DNA of 64,000 nt from Streptomyces lacrimifluminis (GTDB taxonomy: Bacteria > Actinomycetota > Actinomycetes > Streptomycetales > Streptomycetaceae): positions 1 to 64,000 of the forward strand of contig NZ_BMMU01000029.1 of the NCBI RefSeq assembly GCF_014646095.1, given 5' to 3'. The notes under the pieces were generated by a model. That model worked only from the letters and a program-made list of their open reading frames with translations. It was not told the DNA's origin and did no database searches. Both the position numbers and the translations under genes were made by a program. This document shows, one piece after another, positions 52,278 through 61,268 of the stretch (its first letter is position 1; each line of letters starts with the position of its first letter).

Positions 52278-52308
52278 GGCCTTTGCCCTCCGCTACTCGT
52301 CTACGTGA

Positions 52309-53121
52309 TCACGTACGGCGTCCCACGACCCGTACGAAGCCCAGGGACCGCCCCTGGTCGGCGTTGAGCAGTTCCACCGAGTCGCGGGCCATGCCGGCCA
52401 TGAACTCCTCGGTGCTCTCCTGGGCGCAGACCTCGCTCCACAGCAGCCAGTCGCGCCAGCCGTCCGGCAGCCAGTCGGCGGCCTCCACCGTCACGGCCCC
52501 GCTGCGCGACCACTGCCGCCGCCACCAGTCGGCGGTGTGGAACGACCAGAACCCCGGGTCCCAGAACGGCTTGAGGTGCTCCGGCGGCTCCACGCCGTCC
52601 GGCTCCTCGCGCAGCGCCGGTACGACGACACCGATCCGCCCGCCCGGCTTCAGCAGCCGGGTGAGGGTGGGCAGATACAGGTCGTCCGTGCCGAAGTACT
52701 GATAGGCGTCGATGCTCACGATCGCGTCGAACGACCCGTCACCGAAAGGCAGTTGGTGTGCCTCGGCGTACACGGGCAGCACCCGGTCGGCGACGCCCGC
52801 CTCGGCGATGCGGCGGGCGTTCTTGGCGGGCTCGATCCACAGGTCGGCGGCGGTGACCTGGACGTCGTACTCCTTGGCGAGGAAGACGGACGTCATGGCC
52901 TTGCCGCAGCCCAGGTCGAGCACCCGGGCGCCCGGCGGGAGGGTGTCGAGGCCGAGCACGGGAGCCAGCCACTCCAGCAGCCACAGGGCGTGCGGGCCCA
53001 TCTGGTTGTCGATGGTCCAGCGGGCGTCGTAGTGGCCGCTGCGCGGGTAGTGGGGGTGGTTCAGCCGGTCAGCGAGCGGGTCGGGACGGTCGTTCGAGGT
53101 CCTGGAGGTGATGTCGGACAT
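52309..53121 (-). CDS. SAM-dependent methyltransferase, class I
   Basis: A 270-residue protein. Motif I VLDLGCGKAMTSVFLA, then ADLWIEPAKN, motif with DAIVSIDAYQYFGTDD (post-II) and LLKPGGRIGVVVP (motif III), as in small-molecule methyltransferases of the UbiE/cyclopropane-synthase-like group. Substrate unknown. ATG start; convergent with gatB. Confidence 0.88.
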   Translation of the reverse strand: MSDITSRTSNDRPDPLADRLNHPHYPRSGHYDARWTIDNQMGPHALWLLEWLAPVLGLDTLPPGARVLDLGCGKAMTSVFLAKEYDVQVTAADLWIEPAKNARRIAEAGVADRVLPVYAEAHQLPFGDGSFDAIVSIDAYQYFGTDDLYLPTLTRLLKPGGRIGVVVPALREEPDGVEPPEHLKPFWDPGFWSFHTADWWRRQWSRSGAVTVEAADWLPDGWRDWLLWSEVCAQESTEEFMAGMARDSVELLNADQGRSLGFVRVVGRRT

Positions 53122-53313
53122 CGGTGAGCGGGCTCCTCGGGTTCTGTGACGAGAAAGAACGGAAGGCTTCGGAGCTCGGTCGGACCTTCAAACAATGCAC
53201 CTGCTCGGAAAGGCGGCGGAAAGCCGGGTACGGACAGTCGACGGCCGGACGCTAGCAGTGGGCATCCGGCGCCCGCATCCGAATTTCAGGTGGGCGCGCT
53301 ACGCTCCCCCGCC

Positions 53314-53622
53314 ATGGACGAGAAGGACGGGACCGACGAACACGAGGGGGACTCCGAGGAGTACGGGGACGCGGCGCTGGACGCGCGGCGCGCCCGCTGG
53401 ACGGCGACCGGGAGCGGGGTGCTGCTGGCCCTCGTGGGGCTCGCTGCCTCGACGCTCCGCCTCACGGGCTCCGCGCCCCTGCTGGTACCCGGCGCGTACG
53501 CCTTCGGCGCCGCCGTCTGCGGGCTCGCGTCGGTGCTGGGGGCGCGGGGGCGTACCCGTCGGGCTCTGTGGCTGCTGATCGCCGGGGTGATGGTGATGGC
53601 TCTCGGGGACCAGTTCGACTGA
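53314..53622 (+). CDS. Small two- to three-helix membrane protein
   Basis: 102 residues. An acidic N terminus (DEKDGTDEHEGDSEEYGD), then helices at about 36-52, 56-72 and 80-96. ATG at 53314 chosen; the open frame upstream to 53146 lacks a ribosome site. Unknown function. The 198 bases after it hold the promoter of the MMPL gene. Confidence 0.65.
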   Translation: MDEKDGTDEHEGDSEEYGDAALDARRARWTATGSGVLLALVGLAASTLRLTGSAPLLVPGAYAFGAAVCGLASVLGARGRTRRALWLLIAGVMVMALGDQFD

Positions 53623-53820
53623 GACGACAGAGTTCGGCCGGTTGTCCTGTGACGTGACTCGCACTCTTGTGAATAAGGGCACTGACACGTCAAACGATCA
53701 CTATCGCCTGCAACAGTGGTCCGGTAACGCTCTTGCCTTCTTTCGTTTCTTTGCGGGCCGTTCTGTTCATTCACGACTGTTCCCGGTCAAAGATCCACCT
53801 TTCCTCCAGGGAGCACGTCT

Positions 53821-56133
53821 GTGGCAGTCCTCGCACGCTGGTGTGTCAGGCACCGCCTCGCCGTTGTCCTGATCTGGCTCGCCGCCTTCGGCGGAGCGAC
53901 CGCCGCCGCGGCCGTCGTGGGCTCGGCGTACTCGAACGACTACGAAGTCCCCGGCACCGAGTCGGGCCGCGCCACCCAGCTCCTGGAGAGAGGTTTCCCC
54001 GGTCTCGGCGGCGACACCGACACCGTCGTCTGGCACACCGGCTCCGGCACGGTCCGTGCCGCCGACGTCGAACAGACGATGACCCGCACCCTGGACCGCA
54101 TCGCCGACCTGCCCGGAGTGGCCTCGGTCGTCAGCCCCTACGAGGGCCGCGGCACCGGCCGCATCAGTGCCGACGGGCGTACGGCGTACGCCACCGTCAC
54201 CTTCGACAGGTCCGCCGAGGACATCGGTGAGGACGAGGCCCGGGCCGTCGTCGACGCGGCCGGGGCGGCGCGGGCCGACGGGCTCCAGGTGGAGCTGGGC
54301 GGCAGCGCCATCGCGCTCACCGAGTCGTCCGGCGGCCACCTCGCTGAGGCCGTCGGTGTGGTCGTCGCGGCCGTCGTGCTGTTCCTCGCCTTCGGCTCGC
54401 TCGCCGCCTCCCTGCTGCCCATCGCCACCGCCCTGGTGAGCGTCGGCACGGCGTACGCCGGGATCGTGCTCCTCGGGCACGCGATGACCGTCGCGGACTT
54501 CGCGCCCATGCTCGGCATGCTGATCGGGCTCGGCGTGGGCATCGACTACGCGCTGTTCATCGTCACCAGACACCGACGCGGCCTCAAGCGCGGCCTGTCC
54601 GTCACCGAGGCCGCCACCAACGCCGTCACGACCACCGGACGCGCCGTCGTCTTCGCGGGTGCGACCGTTTGCATCGCCCTCCTGGGGATGCTGATCCTGC
54701 GGCTGGGCTTCCTCAACGGGGTCGCGATCGCGGCCTCGCTGACGGTGGTCCTGACCGTCGCGGCCTCCGTGACCCTGCTCCCCGCCCTGCTGTCGTACAT
54801 CGGGCCGCGCGCCCTGAGCCGGCGCGAGCGGCGCAGACTGGCCGGGCACGGGCCCGAGCCGGAGCTGCCCACGGGATTCGCCGCCCGCTGGTCCGCGTTC
54901 GTCGAGCGCCACCCCAAGGCGCTCGGCGCCGCCGCCCTGGTCGTCATGGCGCTGCTCGCCCTGCCCACCCTCTCGCTCCACCTCGGCACCTCCGACCAGG
55001 GAAACAACCCGAAGGCGACGACCACACGCCAGGCCTACGACCTCCTCGCCGACGGCTTCGGTCCCGGCGTCAACGGCCCGCTCACCCTGGTCACGCCCGT
55101 CTCCGACGCCGAGGACAAGCTCGTCCTCGACAACCTCGCCGCGACCCTCCGGACCACCGAGGGCGTCGCGTCGTCCTCGCCGGTGACCTACAGCGCGGAC
55201 GGCTCCACCGGGTACCTCACCGTCGTACCGGAGTCCTCCCCGCAGTCCGCGCGGACCAGCGACCTGGTGGAGCGGCTGCGCGAGAGGGTGCTCCCGCGCG
55301 CGGAGACCGGCACCTCGCTCGACCTGCATGTCGGCGGGGTCACGGCGAGCTATGACGACTTCGCGGACGTGATCGTCGGCAAGCTGCCGCTGTTCGTCGG
55401 TGTCGTGATCGGCCTGGGCTGTCTGCTGCTTCTGCTCGCGTTCCGGTCGATCGGCATCCCGCTCAAGGCCGCCGCGATGAACGTCGCCGCCGTCGCCTCC
55501 TCGTTCGGTGTCGTCGTCGCGATCTTCCAGTGGGGCTGGGGGAGCGAACTGCTGGGCCTCGGCAGCGCGGGCCCGATCGAGCCCTTCCTCCCCGTGATCA
55601 TGGTGTCGGTCCTCTTCGGACTCTCCATGGACTACCAGGTCTTCCTGGTCAGCCGGATGTACGAGGAGTGGCTGGAGACCGGCGACAACCGGCGGGCCGT
55701 CCGGGTCGGCCTCGCCGAGACCAGCCGCGTGATCAACTCCGCGGCCGTCATCATGATCTCCGTCTTCCTCGCCTTCGTCCTCTCCGGCGACCGCGTGATC
55801 GCCATGTTCGGCATCGCCCTGGCCGCCGCCGTCGCCCTCGACGCCTTCGTCCTGCGTACGCTCCTGGTGCCCGCGCTGATGCATCTGCTCGGCGCCGCCA
55901 ACTGGTGGCTGCCCCGATGGCTCGACCGCCGTCTGCCGCGCATCAGCATCGAACCGCCCGAGTGCCGCGCCGCCGCCGAAATGCCGGGCGTCGAGGAGGC
56001 CGGCCGTGCGAGCATTCCGGGGCCGCGCGCCACGGACCGCGCACGGGAGGACGTGGACGCCATGACGGACGTCGACGTCATGGACGTACTCGTGAAGGAG
56101 CGACCGAAGGATGTACGCGATATCCCTGGGTGA
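53821..56133 (+). CDS. MMPL-family (RND) transporter
   Basis: 770 residues with twelve predicted helices in two halves, each with a large outer loop after the first helix. MMPL motifs GLGVGIDYALFIVTRHR in the first half and LFGLSMDYQVFLVSRMYEEW in the second (each read in parts) carry the proton-relay aspartates. These pumps export lipids or hydrophobic drugs. GTG start; the end overlaps the GNAT gene by 23 bases. An acidic, non-membrane C-terminal tail of about 60 residues is present. Confidence 0.92.
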   Translation: MAVLARWCVRHRLAVVLIWLAAFGGATAAAAVVGSAYSNDYEVPGTESGRATQLLERGFPGLGGDTDTVVWHTGSGTVRAADVEQTMTRTLDRIADLPGVASVVSPYEGRGTGRISADGRTAYATVTFDRSAEDIGEDEARAVVDAAGAARADGLQVELGGSAIALTESSGGHLAEAVGVVVAAVVLFLAFGSLAASLLPIATALVSVGTAYAGIVLLGHAMTVADFAPMLGMLIGLGVGIDYALFIVTRHRRGLKRGLSVTEAATNAVTTTGRAVVFAGATVCIALLGMLILRLGFLNGVAIAASLTVVLTVAASVTLLPALLSYIGPRALSRRERRRLAGHGPEPELPTGFAARWSAFVERHPKALGAAALVVMALLALPTLSLHLGTSDQGNNPKATTTRQAYDLLADGFGPGVNGPLTLVTPVSDAEDKLVLDNLAATLRTTEGVASSSPVTYSADGSTGYLTVVPESSPQSARTSDLVERLRERVLPRAETGTSLDLHVGGVTASYDDFADVIVGKLPLFVGVVIGLGCLLLLLAFRSIGIPLKAAAMNVAAVASSFGVVVAIFQWGWGSELLGLGSAGPIEPFLPVIMVSVLFGLSMDYQVFLVSRMYEEWLETGDNRRAVRVGLAETSRVINSAAVIMISVFLAFVLSGDRVIAMFGIALAAAVALDAFVLRTLLVPALMHLLGAANWWLPRWLDRRLPRISIEPPECRAAAEMPGVEEAGRASIPGPRATDRAREDVDAMTDVDVMDVLVKERPKDVRDIPG

Positions 56134-56686
56134 CGACGGGGCGGAACTGCGGCCCCTGGAGCCCTGGCACGCCGAGGAGTTCCTCGCGCACCTCGACCGG
56201 GGGCGGGAGTTCATCACCCGGCACATCCCCTTCGGCATGAAGTCCACGGACCTCGACTCCGCGCGGGACCAGCTCCAGCGGTACGCCGACCAGCACGCCG
56301 CCGACACCGGGTCGCTGCACGGGATCTGGCTGGACGGGAAGCTCGTCGGCGGGGTGCTGTTCCTCAACTTCAGCGCGGAGCACGGCAACTGCGAGGTCGG
56401 CTGCTGGCTGGAACCGGCAGGCACCGGACGCGGGCTGATCACGCGCGCGATGCGTGTCCTCATCGACTGGGCGATTGACGTACGCGGCATACACCGTGTG
56501 GAGTGGCACGCGTCGTCCGTCAACGAAGCGAGCATCAACGTGGCGCGGCGGCTGGGCATGAGCCGTGAGGGCCTGCTGCGGGAGAACTACCCGCACCGGG
56601 GCGTCCGCACGGACACCGAGATCTGGTCGGTACTCGCGCCCGAGTGGCGAGACGCACGCGCGCGTGCCGCTCACAGGGATCATTAA
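56111..56686 (+). CDS. GNAT-family N-acetyltransferase (RimJ/RimL type)
   Basis: A 191-residue acetyltransferase. LRPLEPWHAEEF start, acetyl-CoA loop region WLEPAGTGRGLITRAM and NEASINVARRLGMSREG are typical of ribosomal-protein serine/alanine acetyltransferase relatives. Overlaps the MMPL gene, so it is in its operon and may modify the same compound or protein. Substrate unknown. Confidence 0.88.
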   Translation: MYAISLGDDGAELRPLEPWHAEEFLAHLDRGREFITRHIPFGMKSTDLDSARDQLQRYADQHAADTGSLHGIWLDGKLVGGVLFLNFSAEHGNCEVGCWLEPAGTGRGLITRAMRVLIDWAIDVRGIHRVEWHASSVNEASINVARRLGMSREGLLRENYPHRGVRTDTEIWSVLAPEWRDARARAAHRDH

Positions 56687-56721
56687 GGAACTTCTCAGAC
56701 GACGTCCGTACGGTGCGAGGC

Positions 56722-57339
56722 ATGGGAACCAAGACAGCAGACGAGACCGGCGCCGAGACCGGTACCGAGGCGAAGAGCGACGATGTGAACAGCGGTAAGG
56801 AGACGGTGGACATCACCAAGGACGAGCAGCCGGCGAAGAGCGCGGCCGAGACCGAGGTCGAGGTCCTGGGCGACGCGGACGAGTACGAGGGCGAGGACCT
56901 GACGGACCTCGACGAGACGGAGCTCGCGGCCGGGAAGGACGGTCCCTCCGGTGTGGGCCAGGGCGCTGCCGCCGTCGTGTCCGCCGTGCTCGGTTTCGTC
57001 TCCCTCACCGGCAGCTGGCTGGGCACGGTGGCCGCCGCGCGCGAGACCCTCGTCGGCCAGCTGGGGACCGCGTCGTCCGCGAGCGTCGCCACCCAGATCA
57101 AGGAGGTCTACGGCGACGCCTGGCAGACCACCGCGCTGTGGGGCGGCATCTTCGCGCTGCTCGCCCTGCTCGTCGGTGTCGCAGCCCTCGCCCGGCCCGC
57201 GTTCGGCGCCCCGGCGAAGCCGCAGGCCGTCTGGATCAAGTCGGTCTCCTGGGCGGGTGTCGCCCTCGGCGTCCTCGGGCTGCTCCTCGCGGTCCTGAAG
57301 TACACCGACGTGCTGCTGGGCCTGCCGTCGGCGCCCTGA
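56722..57339 (+). CDS. Membrane protein with acidic N-terminal half
   Basis: 205 residues. The first 85 are charged and Glu/Asp/Thr-rich without structure (EVEVLGDADEYEGEDLTDLDE in parts), followed by a Gly/Ala-rich membrane segment (about 100-120) and two more helices (about 145-165, 180-198). ATG at 56722; a longer frame reads back into the GNAT gene. Resembles Streptomyces proteins of unknown function. Likely its own promoter. Confidence 0.75.
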   Translation: MGTKTADETGAETGTEAKSDDVNSGKETVDITKDEQPAKSAAETEVEVLGDADEYEGEDLTDLDETELAAGKDGPSGVGQGAAAVVSAVLGFVSLTGSWLGTVAAARETLVGQLGTASSASVATQIKEVYGDAWQTTALWGGIFALLALLVGVAALARPAFGAPAKPQAVWIKSVSWAGVALGVLGLLLAVLKYTDVLLGLPSAP

Positions 57340-57365
57340 CACGGGAGCGGAATCACCGCAGGTCA

Positions 57366-57418
57366 TGAGGGGCCTTAGGCCGGTCGTAAGTACCTTACGG
57401 CTCGTCCGGGGCCCCTCA
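57366..57418. other. Nested inverted repeats in the 57340-57552 gap
   Basis: Outer arms TGAGGGGCC (57366-57374) and GGCCCCTCA (57410-57418) enclose inner arms CGTAAG (57385-57390) and CTTACG (57394-57399). As RNA this gives a long stem with an apical hairpin 27 bases past the membrane-protein stop; as DNA the inner part may be an operator for the next gene. Undecided. Confidence 0.45.
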
Positions 57419-57552
57419 CCCGTTTCTAAGGCCCCCACCCCTTCGGAAGATGCGGAACTCTCCCGATGTGGCGGACCCCCCTGGGAGACGAAGGTTGAGA
57501 CATCGCAGAAAGCGAAGAACAACCGGACTCGCCAGAACCCGAGGGGCATCAC

Positions 57553-57738
57553 ATGTTCGAGTACGAACTCCAGCAGATCCGTTCCGCCGAGCGGCGCCGC
57601 GAGGCCGCGGACGAGCGCCTGGCCCGGGAAACGGTCCGCAGCGCCCGCGCCGCCCGCCGCGAGGCAGCCGGCCGGGCCGCCGAGGGCGAGGTGCATACCG
57701 ACCACCAGCGCAGGCACTGGTTCACCCGGGCCGCGTGA
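57553..57738 (+). CDS. Small charged helical protein
   Basis: 61 residues, rich in Arg, Ala and Glu (start MFEYELQQIRSAERRREA), with heptad-like spacing suggesting a single long helix or coiled coil and a basic end (HQRRHWFTRAA). ATG with GAGGGG seven bases upstream. Similar small proteins beginning MFEYE are common in Streptomyces; function unknown. Nearby LAL regulator on the same strand. Confidence 0.72.
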   Translation: MFEYELQQIRSAERRREAADERLARETVRSARAARREAAGRAAEGEVHTDHQRRHWFTRAA

Positions 57739-57920
57739 ACAGCCGGGGAAGGGCGGGCGGCCCTCCCACGGCGTCGTTCCTCCCCGCGCGTGCCGCGGCC
57801 GTCCGCCCCACGACCCACCACGGGCCGGTCACCGTCTCGGTGACCGGCCCGTCCGGCACTTCGCCCGTCCCCCTGTCCCTCGGCTCGATATCCGGTCCCG
57901 CTGTGTCAGAGCCCTGTGCG

Positions 57921-60900
57921 ATGCTCTGGCCCGTGGAGACCAGGTCCGTCTGTCCGGTGTTCGTCGGTCGCGCCGATGAGTTGGGGGTGTTGCACGCCGC
58001 GCTCGCCCGCGCCGCCGCCGGCGAGCCGCAGGCGTTGCTGCTCGGCGGGGAGGCGGGGGTCGGCAAGACGCGCCTGGTCGAGGAGTTCGCCGAAGCGGCC
58101 TGTGCCCGGGGCGCTGTCGTCGCGCTCGGCGGCTGCGTCGAGATCGGCGCCGACGGGCTGCCGTTCGCGCCCTTCTCCACCGCCCTGCGCGCCCTGCGCC
58201 GCGCGCTGCCCGACGAGTTGGCCGCCGCCGCTGCCGGGCAGGAGGAGGAACTGGCCCGGCTGCTGCCCGAGTTGGGCGAGACCGGCGCAGGGCGGCACGA
58301 CGAGGAGGGCATGGCACGCCTCTTCGAGCTCACCGCGCGCCTCCTGGAACGTGTCGCCGCGGACCGTACGGTCGTCGTCGCCCTCGAAGACCTCCACTGG
58401 GCCGACGCCTCCACCCGCCACCTCCTCTCCTACCTCTTCCGCACCCTGCGCACCGGCCGCCTCGTCGTCCTCGCCACCTACCGCGCCGACGACATCCACC
58501 GCCGCCACCCACTGCGCCCCCTGCTCGCCGAACTGGACCGGCTGCGCACGGTCCGCCGGATCGAGCTGAGCCGCTTCAACCGCGCCGAGGTCGGCCGCCA
58601 GATCGCCGGCATCCTCGCAGCCGAACCCGCACCGGCCCAGGTCGACGAGATCTTCGAGCGCTCCGACGGCAACGCCTTCTTCGTCGAGGAACTCGCCGTC
58701 GCCGCCCACGAGGGCTGCCGCACCCGGCTCACGGACACCCTCCGGGACCTTCTCCTGGTCCGCGTCGAAAGCCTGCCCGAGACTGCCCAGCGGGTCGCCC
58801 GGACCGTCGCCGAGGGCGGCTCCACCGTCGAGTACCGGCTGCTCGCCGCCGTCGCCGGGCTCGCCGAGGACGACCTCATCGAGGCGCTGCGCGCAGCTGT
58901 CGGCGCCAACCTCCTGCTCGTCACCCCGGCCGGTGACGGCTACCGCTTCCGTCACTCCCTGGTCCGCGAGGCCGTCGCCGACGACCTGCTCCCCGGCGAA
59001 CGCTCCCGCCTCAACCGCCGCTACGCCGAGGCACTGGAAGCCGACCCGACGCTCGTCCCCGCCGACGAACGTGCCATGCGCCTGGCCAGCTACTGGTACC
59101 ACGCCCACGACCCGGCCAAGGCCCTGCCCGCCGTCCTGGACGCCTCGGTCACCGCCCGCCGCCGGTACGCCTACTCCGAGCAACTACGGCTGCTGGAACG
59201 GGCGATGGAGCTGTGGGACGCCGCCTCCGAAGCCGTACGGGCCACGCTCAGGCCCGTCGACCACACCGAGGTCTACCCTCCCTGCGGCTGTGACCCGGCC
59301 ACCACCGCCCTGCGCTACCTCGACCTCATGGCCGAGGCCGCCGTCGCGGGCCGGCTGAGCGGAGAACGCGAACGCGCCCTGAAGATCATCAAGCGTGCGC
59401 TGCACCTCCTTGAGGACGACGGCGACCCCCTGCGCGCCGCCTGGTTCTGGTGCCAGCGCTCCCGCCTCGTCCAGGCCCAGTCCCGCGGCGACGGCTGGAA
59501 GGAACTCGGCACCGCCCAGGAACTCGTACGCGGCCTGCCGCCCTCGGCGGTGCACGCCGAGGTCCTGGCCCACGTCGCCGCCTGGTCGATGCTGCACTCG
59601 CCGGGCCCCGACGCCCTCGCCGCCGCCGAACAGGCGGTCGAGTACGCCCGCATGGTGGGCGCCGCCGAGACCGAGCTGCACGCCCGCCTCACCCACGGCA
59701 CCCTCCTGGTCGACGCAGGGGCCACGGAGGCCGGGTTCGCGGAGATGCGCGCGGTCAAGGAAAGGTCGGTCGCGGCGAACAGTCTCTTCGTCGCCGGACG
59801 CGCCTACGTCAACCTAGCCAACGGGCTCGAAGCGGTCGGCCGCTCCCGGGACTCCGTCGGCATCCTGGAGGAGGGCCTCGTCTACACCCGGAAGTTCGGG
59901 CTGCTGGACTCCGAGGCCTGGGTGTGGGACAACCTCTCCGAATCGCTGTACTCGCTCGGCCGCTGGGACGAGGCCGCCGACGCCGCGGCCAACGCACTAC
60001 GGCGCGGCCACAGCGCCAAACCGCAGGCCGCCGGCGCCGTCTGCCTGTCCCAGCTCGCCCTGGGCCGGGGCGACCTGCCCGAGGCGGCGCGCCGACTGGC
60101 CATCGCCCACGAGCACTTCGGCACCCACGACCCCATGCCCCAGCACGACCTGATGCTCGCCCTGGTCACCATCGGTGTCGCCGCCGCCGAGGGCCGTCTC
60201 CTCGACGCCCGCACCGCGCTGGGCCACGTCCTCGACACCGGCTTCCCGCCCGGTACCCACCGCTACGGCTGGCCGCTGCTCCTTGCCGCCGCCTCCGCGG
60301 AGGCGGACGCCCGCGCTCTGCCCACCGTCGACGCGGGCCGCCCCGCGACCCTCGAACGCATCTTCGGCACCGCGCGGAAGCTCACCACGGACGCCCCCGT
60401 CTGGCTCGCCCACGAACAGTGGGTGCGCGCCGAACTCCAACGCGCCGACGGCATCGACACCCCCGACACCTGGTCACGGCTCGTCACCGCCTTCGAGACC
60501 CTGGACCGCCCCTACGACCTCGCCCGGGTCCGCCACCGCCTCGCCGAGGCACTGCTGACGGACGGCGCCGACCCCGGCGACCGTGACCGGGCGGCCGAAC
60601 TCCTCCGCCTGTCCGCCACCGTCGCCGACCACCTGGGCGCCCGCCCCCTCGCCGACGCCGTCACCCTCCTCGCCCAGCGCGCCCGCCTCAGCCCCACCTC
60701 GCCCCGTCCCACGGCGGACCCGGCGGACCCGGCGGAGTCCCTGGGCCTGACCAGCCGCGAACGGGACGTCCTGCGCCTGGTCTCCGCCGGCCGCACCAAC
60801 CGCCAGATCGCCGAGGAACTCTTCATCTCCCCCAAGACGGCCAGCGTCCACGTCTCCAACATCCTGGCCAAACTGGGCGTCTCGGGCCGGGGAGAGGCGG

Positions 60901-60947
60901 CGGCGATGGCCCACCGGCTGGGGCTGTTCCCGGCTGGTGCACGCTGA
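57921..60947 (+). CDS. LAL-type LuxR regulator (AAA ATPase plus C-terminal HTH)
   Basis: About 1008 residues. N-terminal ATPase module with Walker A GGEAGVGKT (residues 42-50) and Walker B-like VALEDLHWAD, a long tetratricopeptide-like helical middle, and a C-terminal LuxR helix-turn-helix (LTSRERDVLRLVSAGRT, ISPKTASVHVSNILAKLGV). Large ATP-binding LuxR regulators of this kind activate catabolic or antibiotic genes in response to an inducer. The ATG at 57921 or the GTG at 57933 fits; the open frame further upstream overlaps the small protein gene. Target unknown. Confidence 0.92.
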   Translation: MLWPVETRSVCPVFVGRADELGVLHAALARAAAGEPQALLLGGEAGVGKTRLVEEFAEAACARGAVVALGGCVEIGADGLPFAPFSTALRALRRALPDELAAAAAGQEEELARLLPELGETGAGRHDEEGMARLFELTARLLERVAADRTVVVALEDLHWADASTRHLLSYLFRTLRTGRLVVLATYRADDIHRRHPLRPLLAELDRLRTVRRIELSRFNRAEVGRQIAGILAAEPAPAQVDEIFERSDGNAFFVEELAVAAHEGCRTRLTDTLRDLLLVRVESLPETAQRVARTVAEGGSTVEYRLLAAVAGLAEDDLIEALRAAVGANLLLVTPAGDGYRFRHSLVREAVADDLLPGERSRLNRRYAEALEADPTLVPADERAMRLASYWYHAHDPAKALPAVLDASVTARRRYAYSEQLRLLERAMELWDAASEAVRATLRPVDHTEVYPPCGCDPATTALRYLDLMAEAAVAGRLSGERERALKIIKRALHLLEDDGDPLRAAWFWCQRSRLVQAQSRGDGWKELGTAQELVRGLPPSAVHAEVLAHVAAWSMLHSPGPDALAAAEQAVEYARMVGAAETELHARLTHGTLLVDAGATEAGFAEMRAVKERSVAANSLFVAGRAYVNLANGLEAVGRSRDSVGILEEGLVYTRKFGLLDSEAWVWDNLSESLYSLGRWDEAADAAANALRRGHSAKPQAAGAVCLSQLALGRGDLPEAARRLAIAHEHFGTHDPMPQHDLMLALVTIGVAAAEGRLLDARTALGHVLDTGFPPGTHRYGWPLLLAAASAEADARALPTVDAGRPATLERIFGTARKLTTDAPVWLAHEQWVRAELQRADGIDTPDTWSRLVTAFETLDRPYDLARVRHRLAEALLTDGADPGDRDRAAELLRLSATVADHLGARPLADAVTLLAQRARLSPTSPRPTADPADPAESLGLTSRERDVLRLVSAGRTNRQIAEELFISPKTASVHVSNILAKLGVSGRGEAAAMAHRLGLFPAGAR

Positions 60948-60996
60948 CCGCTTCGACGCGGGATACCGACGGCAGGACAAACGTCGCGGAGGAGCT

Positions 60997-61253
60997 GTGG
61001 TGTACCAGATCGAATTCACCGAGCGTGCCGCGCACAGCGCGACACGCTGCCCGAAGACCGGCGCAAGCTCCTGGAGCGCGGTCTGCTGAAGCTGGCCGAG
61101 GATCCCTTCACACCCGTGTCGCAGGCCGTCAGCGGCGAGGACATCCGTGTGGTGTCCGTCGCCCCGGGGCTGATCGTCGACTACATGGTCCACCGGGCGT
61201 TCCTGATCCTGGTCTCGGTGGCGATCCTCGACCAGTCGTTGATAGACGAATAG
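60997..61253 (+). pseudogene. Frameshifted RelE/ParE-like toxin gene
   Basis: After GGAGGAG and GTG the frame reads VYQIEFTERAA and soon runs into a stop. Shifting one base at about 61033 (one base appears missing) restores QRDTLPEDRRKLLERGLLKL and a RelE/ParE-like body (EDIRVVSVAPGLIVDYMV, ending LIDE) to a TAG at 61251. The two parts join into an 84-residue protein of normal size. No antitoxin partner is adjacent. Either a decayed gene or a sequencing error. Confidence 0.65.
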
Positions 61254-61268
61254 GCCCCTACCGGACCG

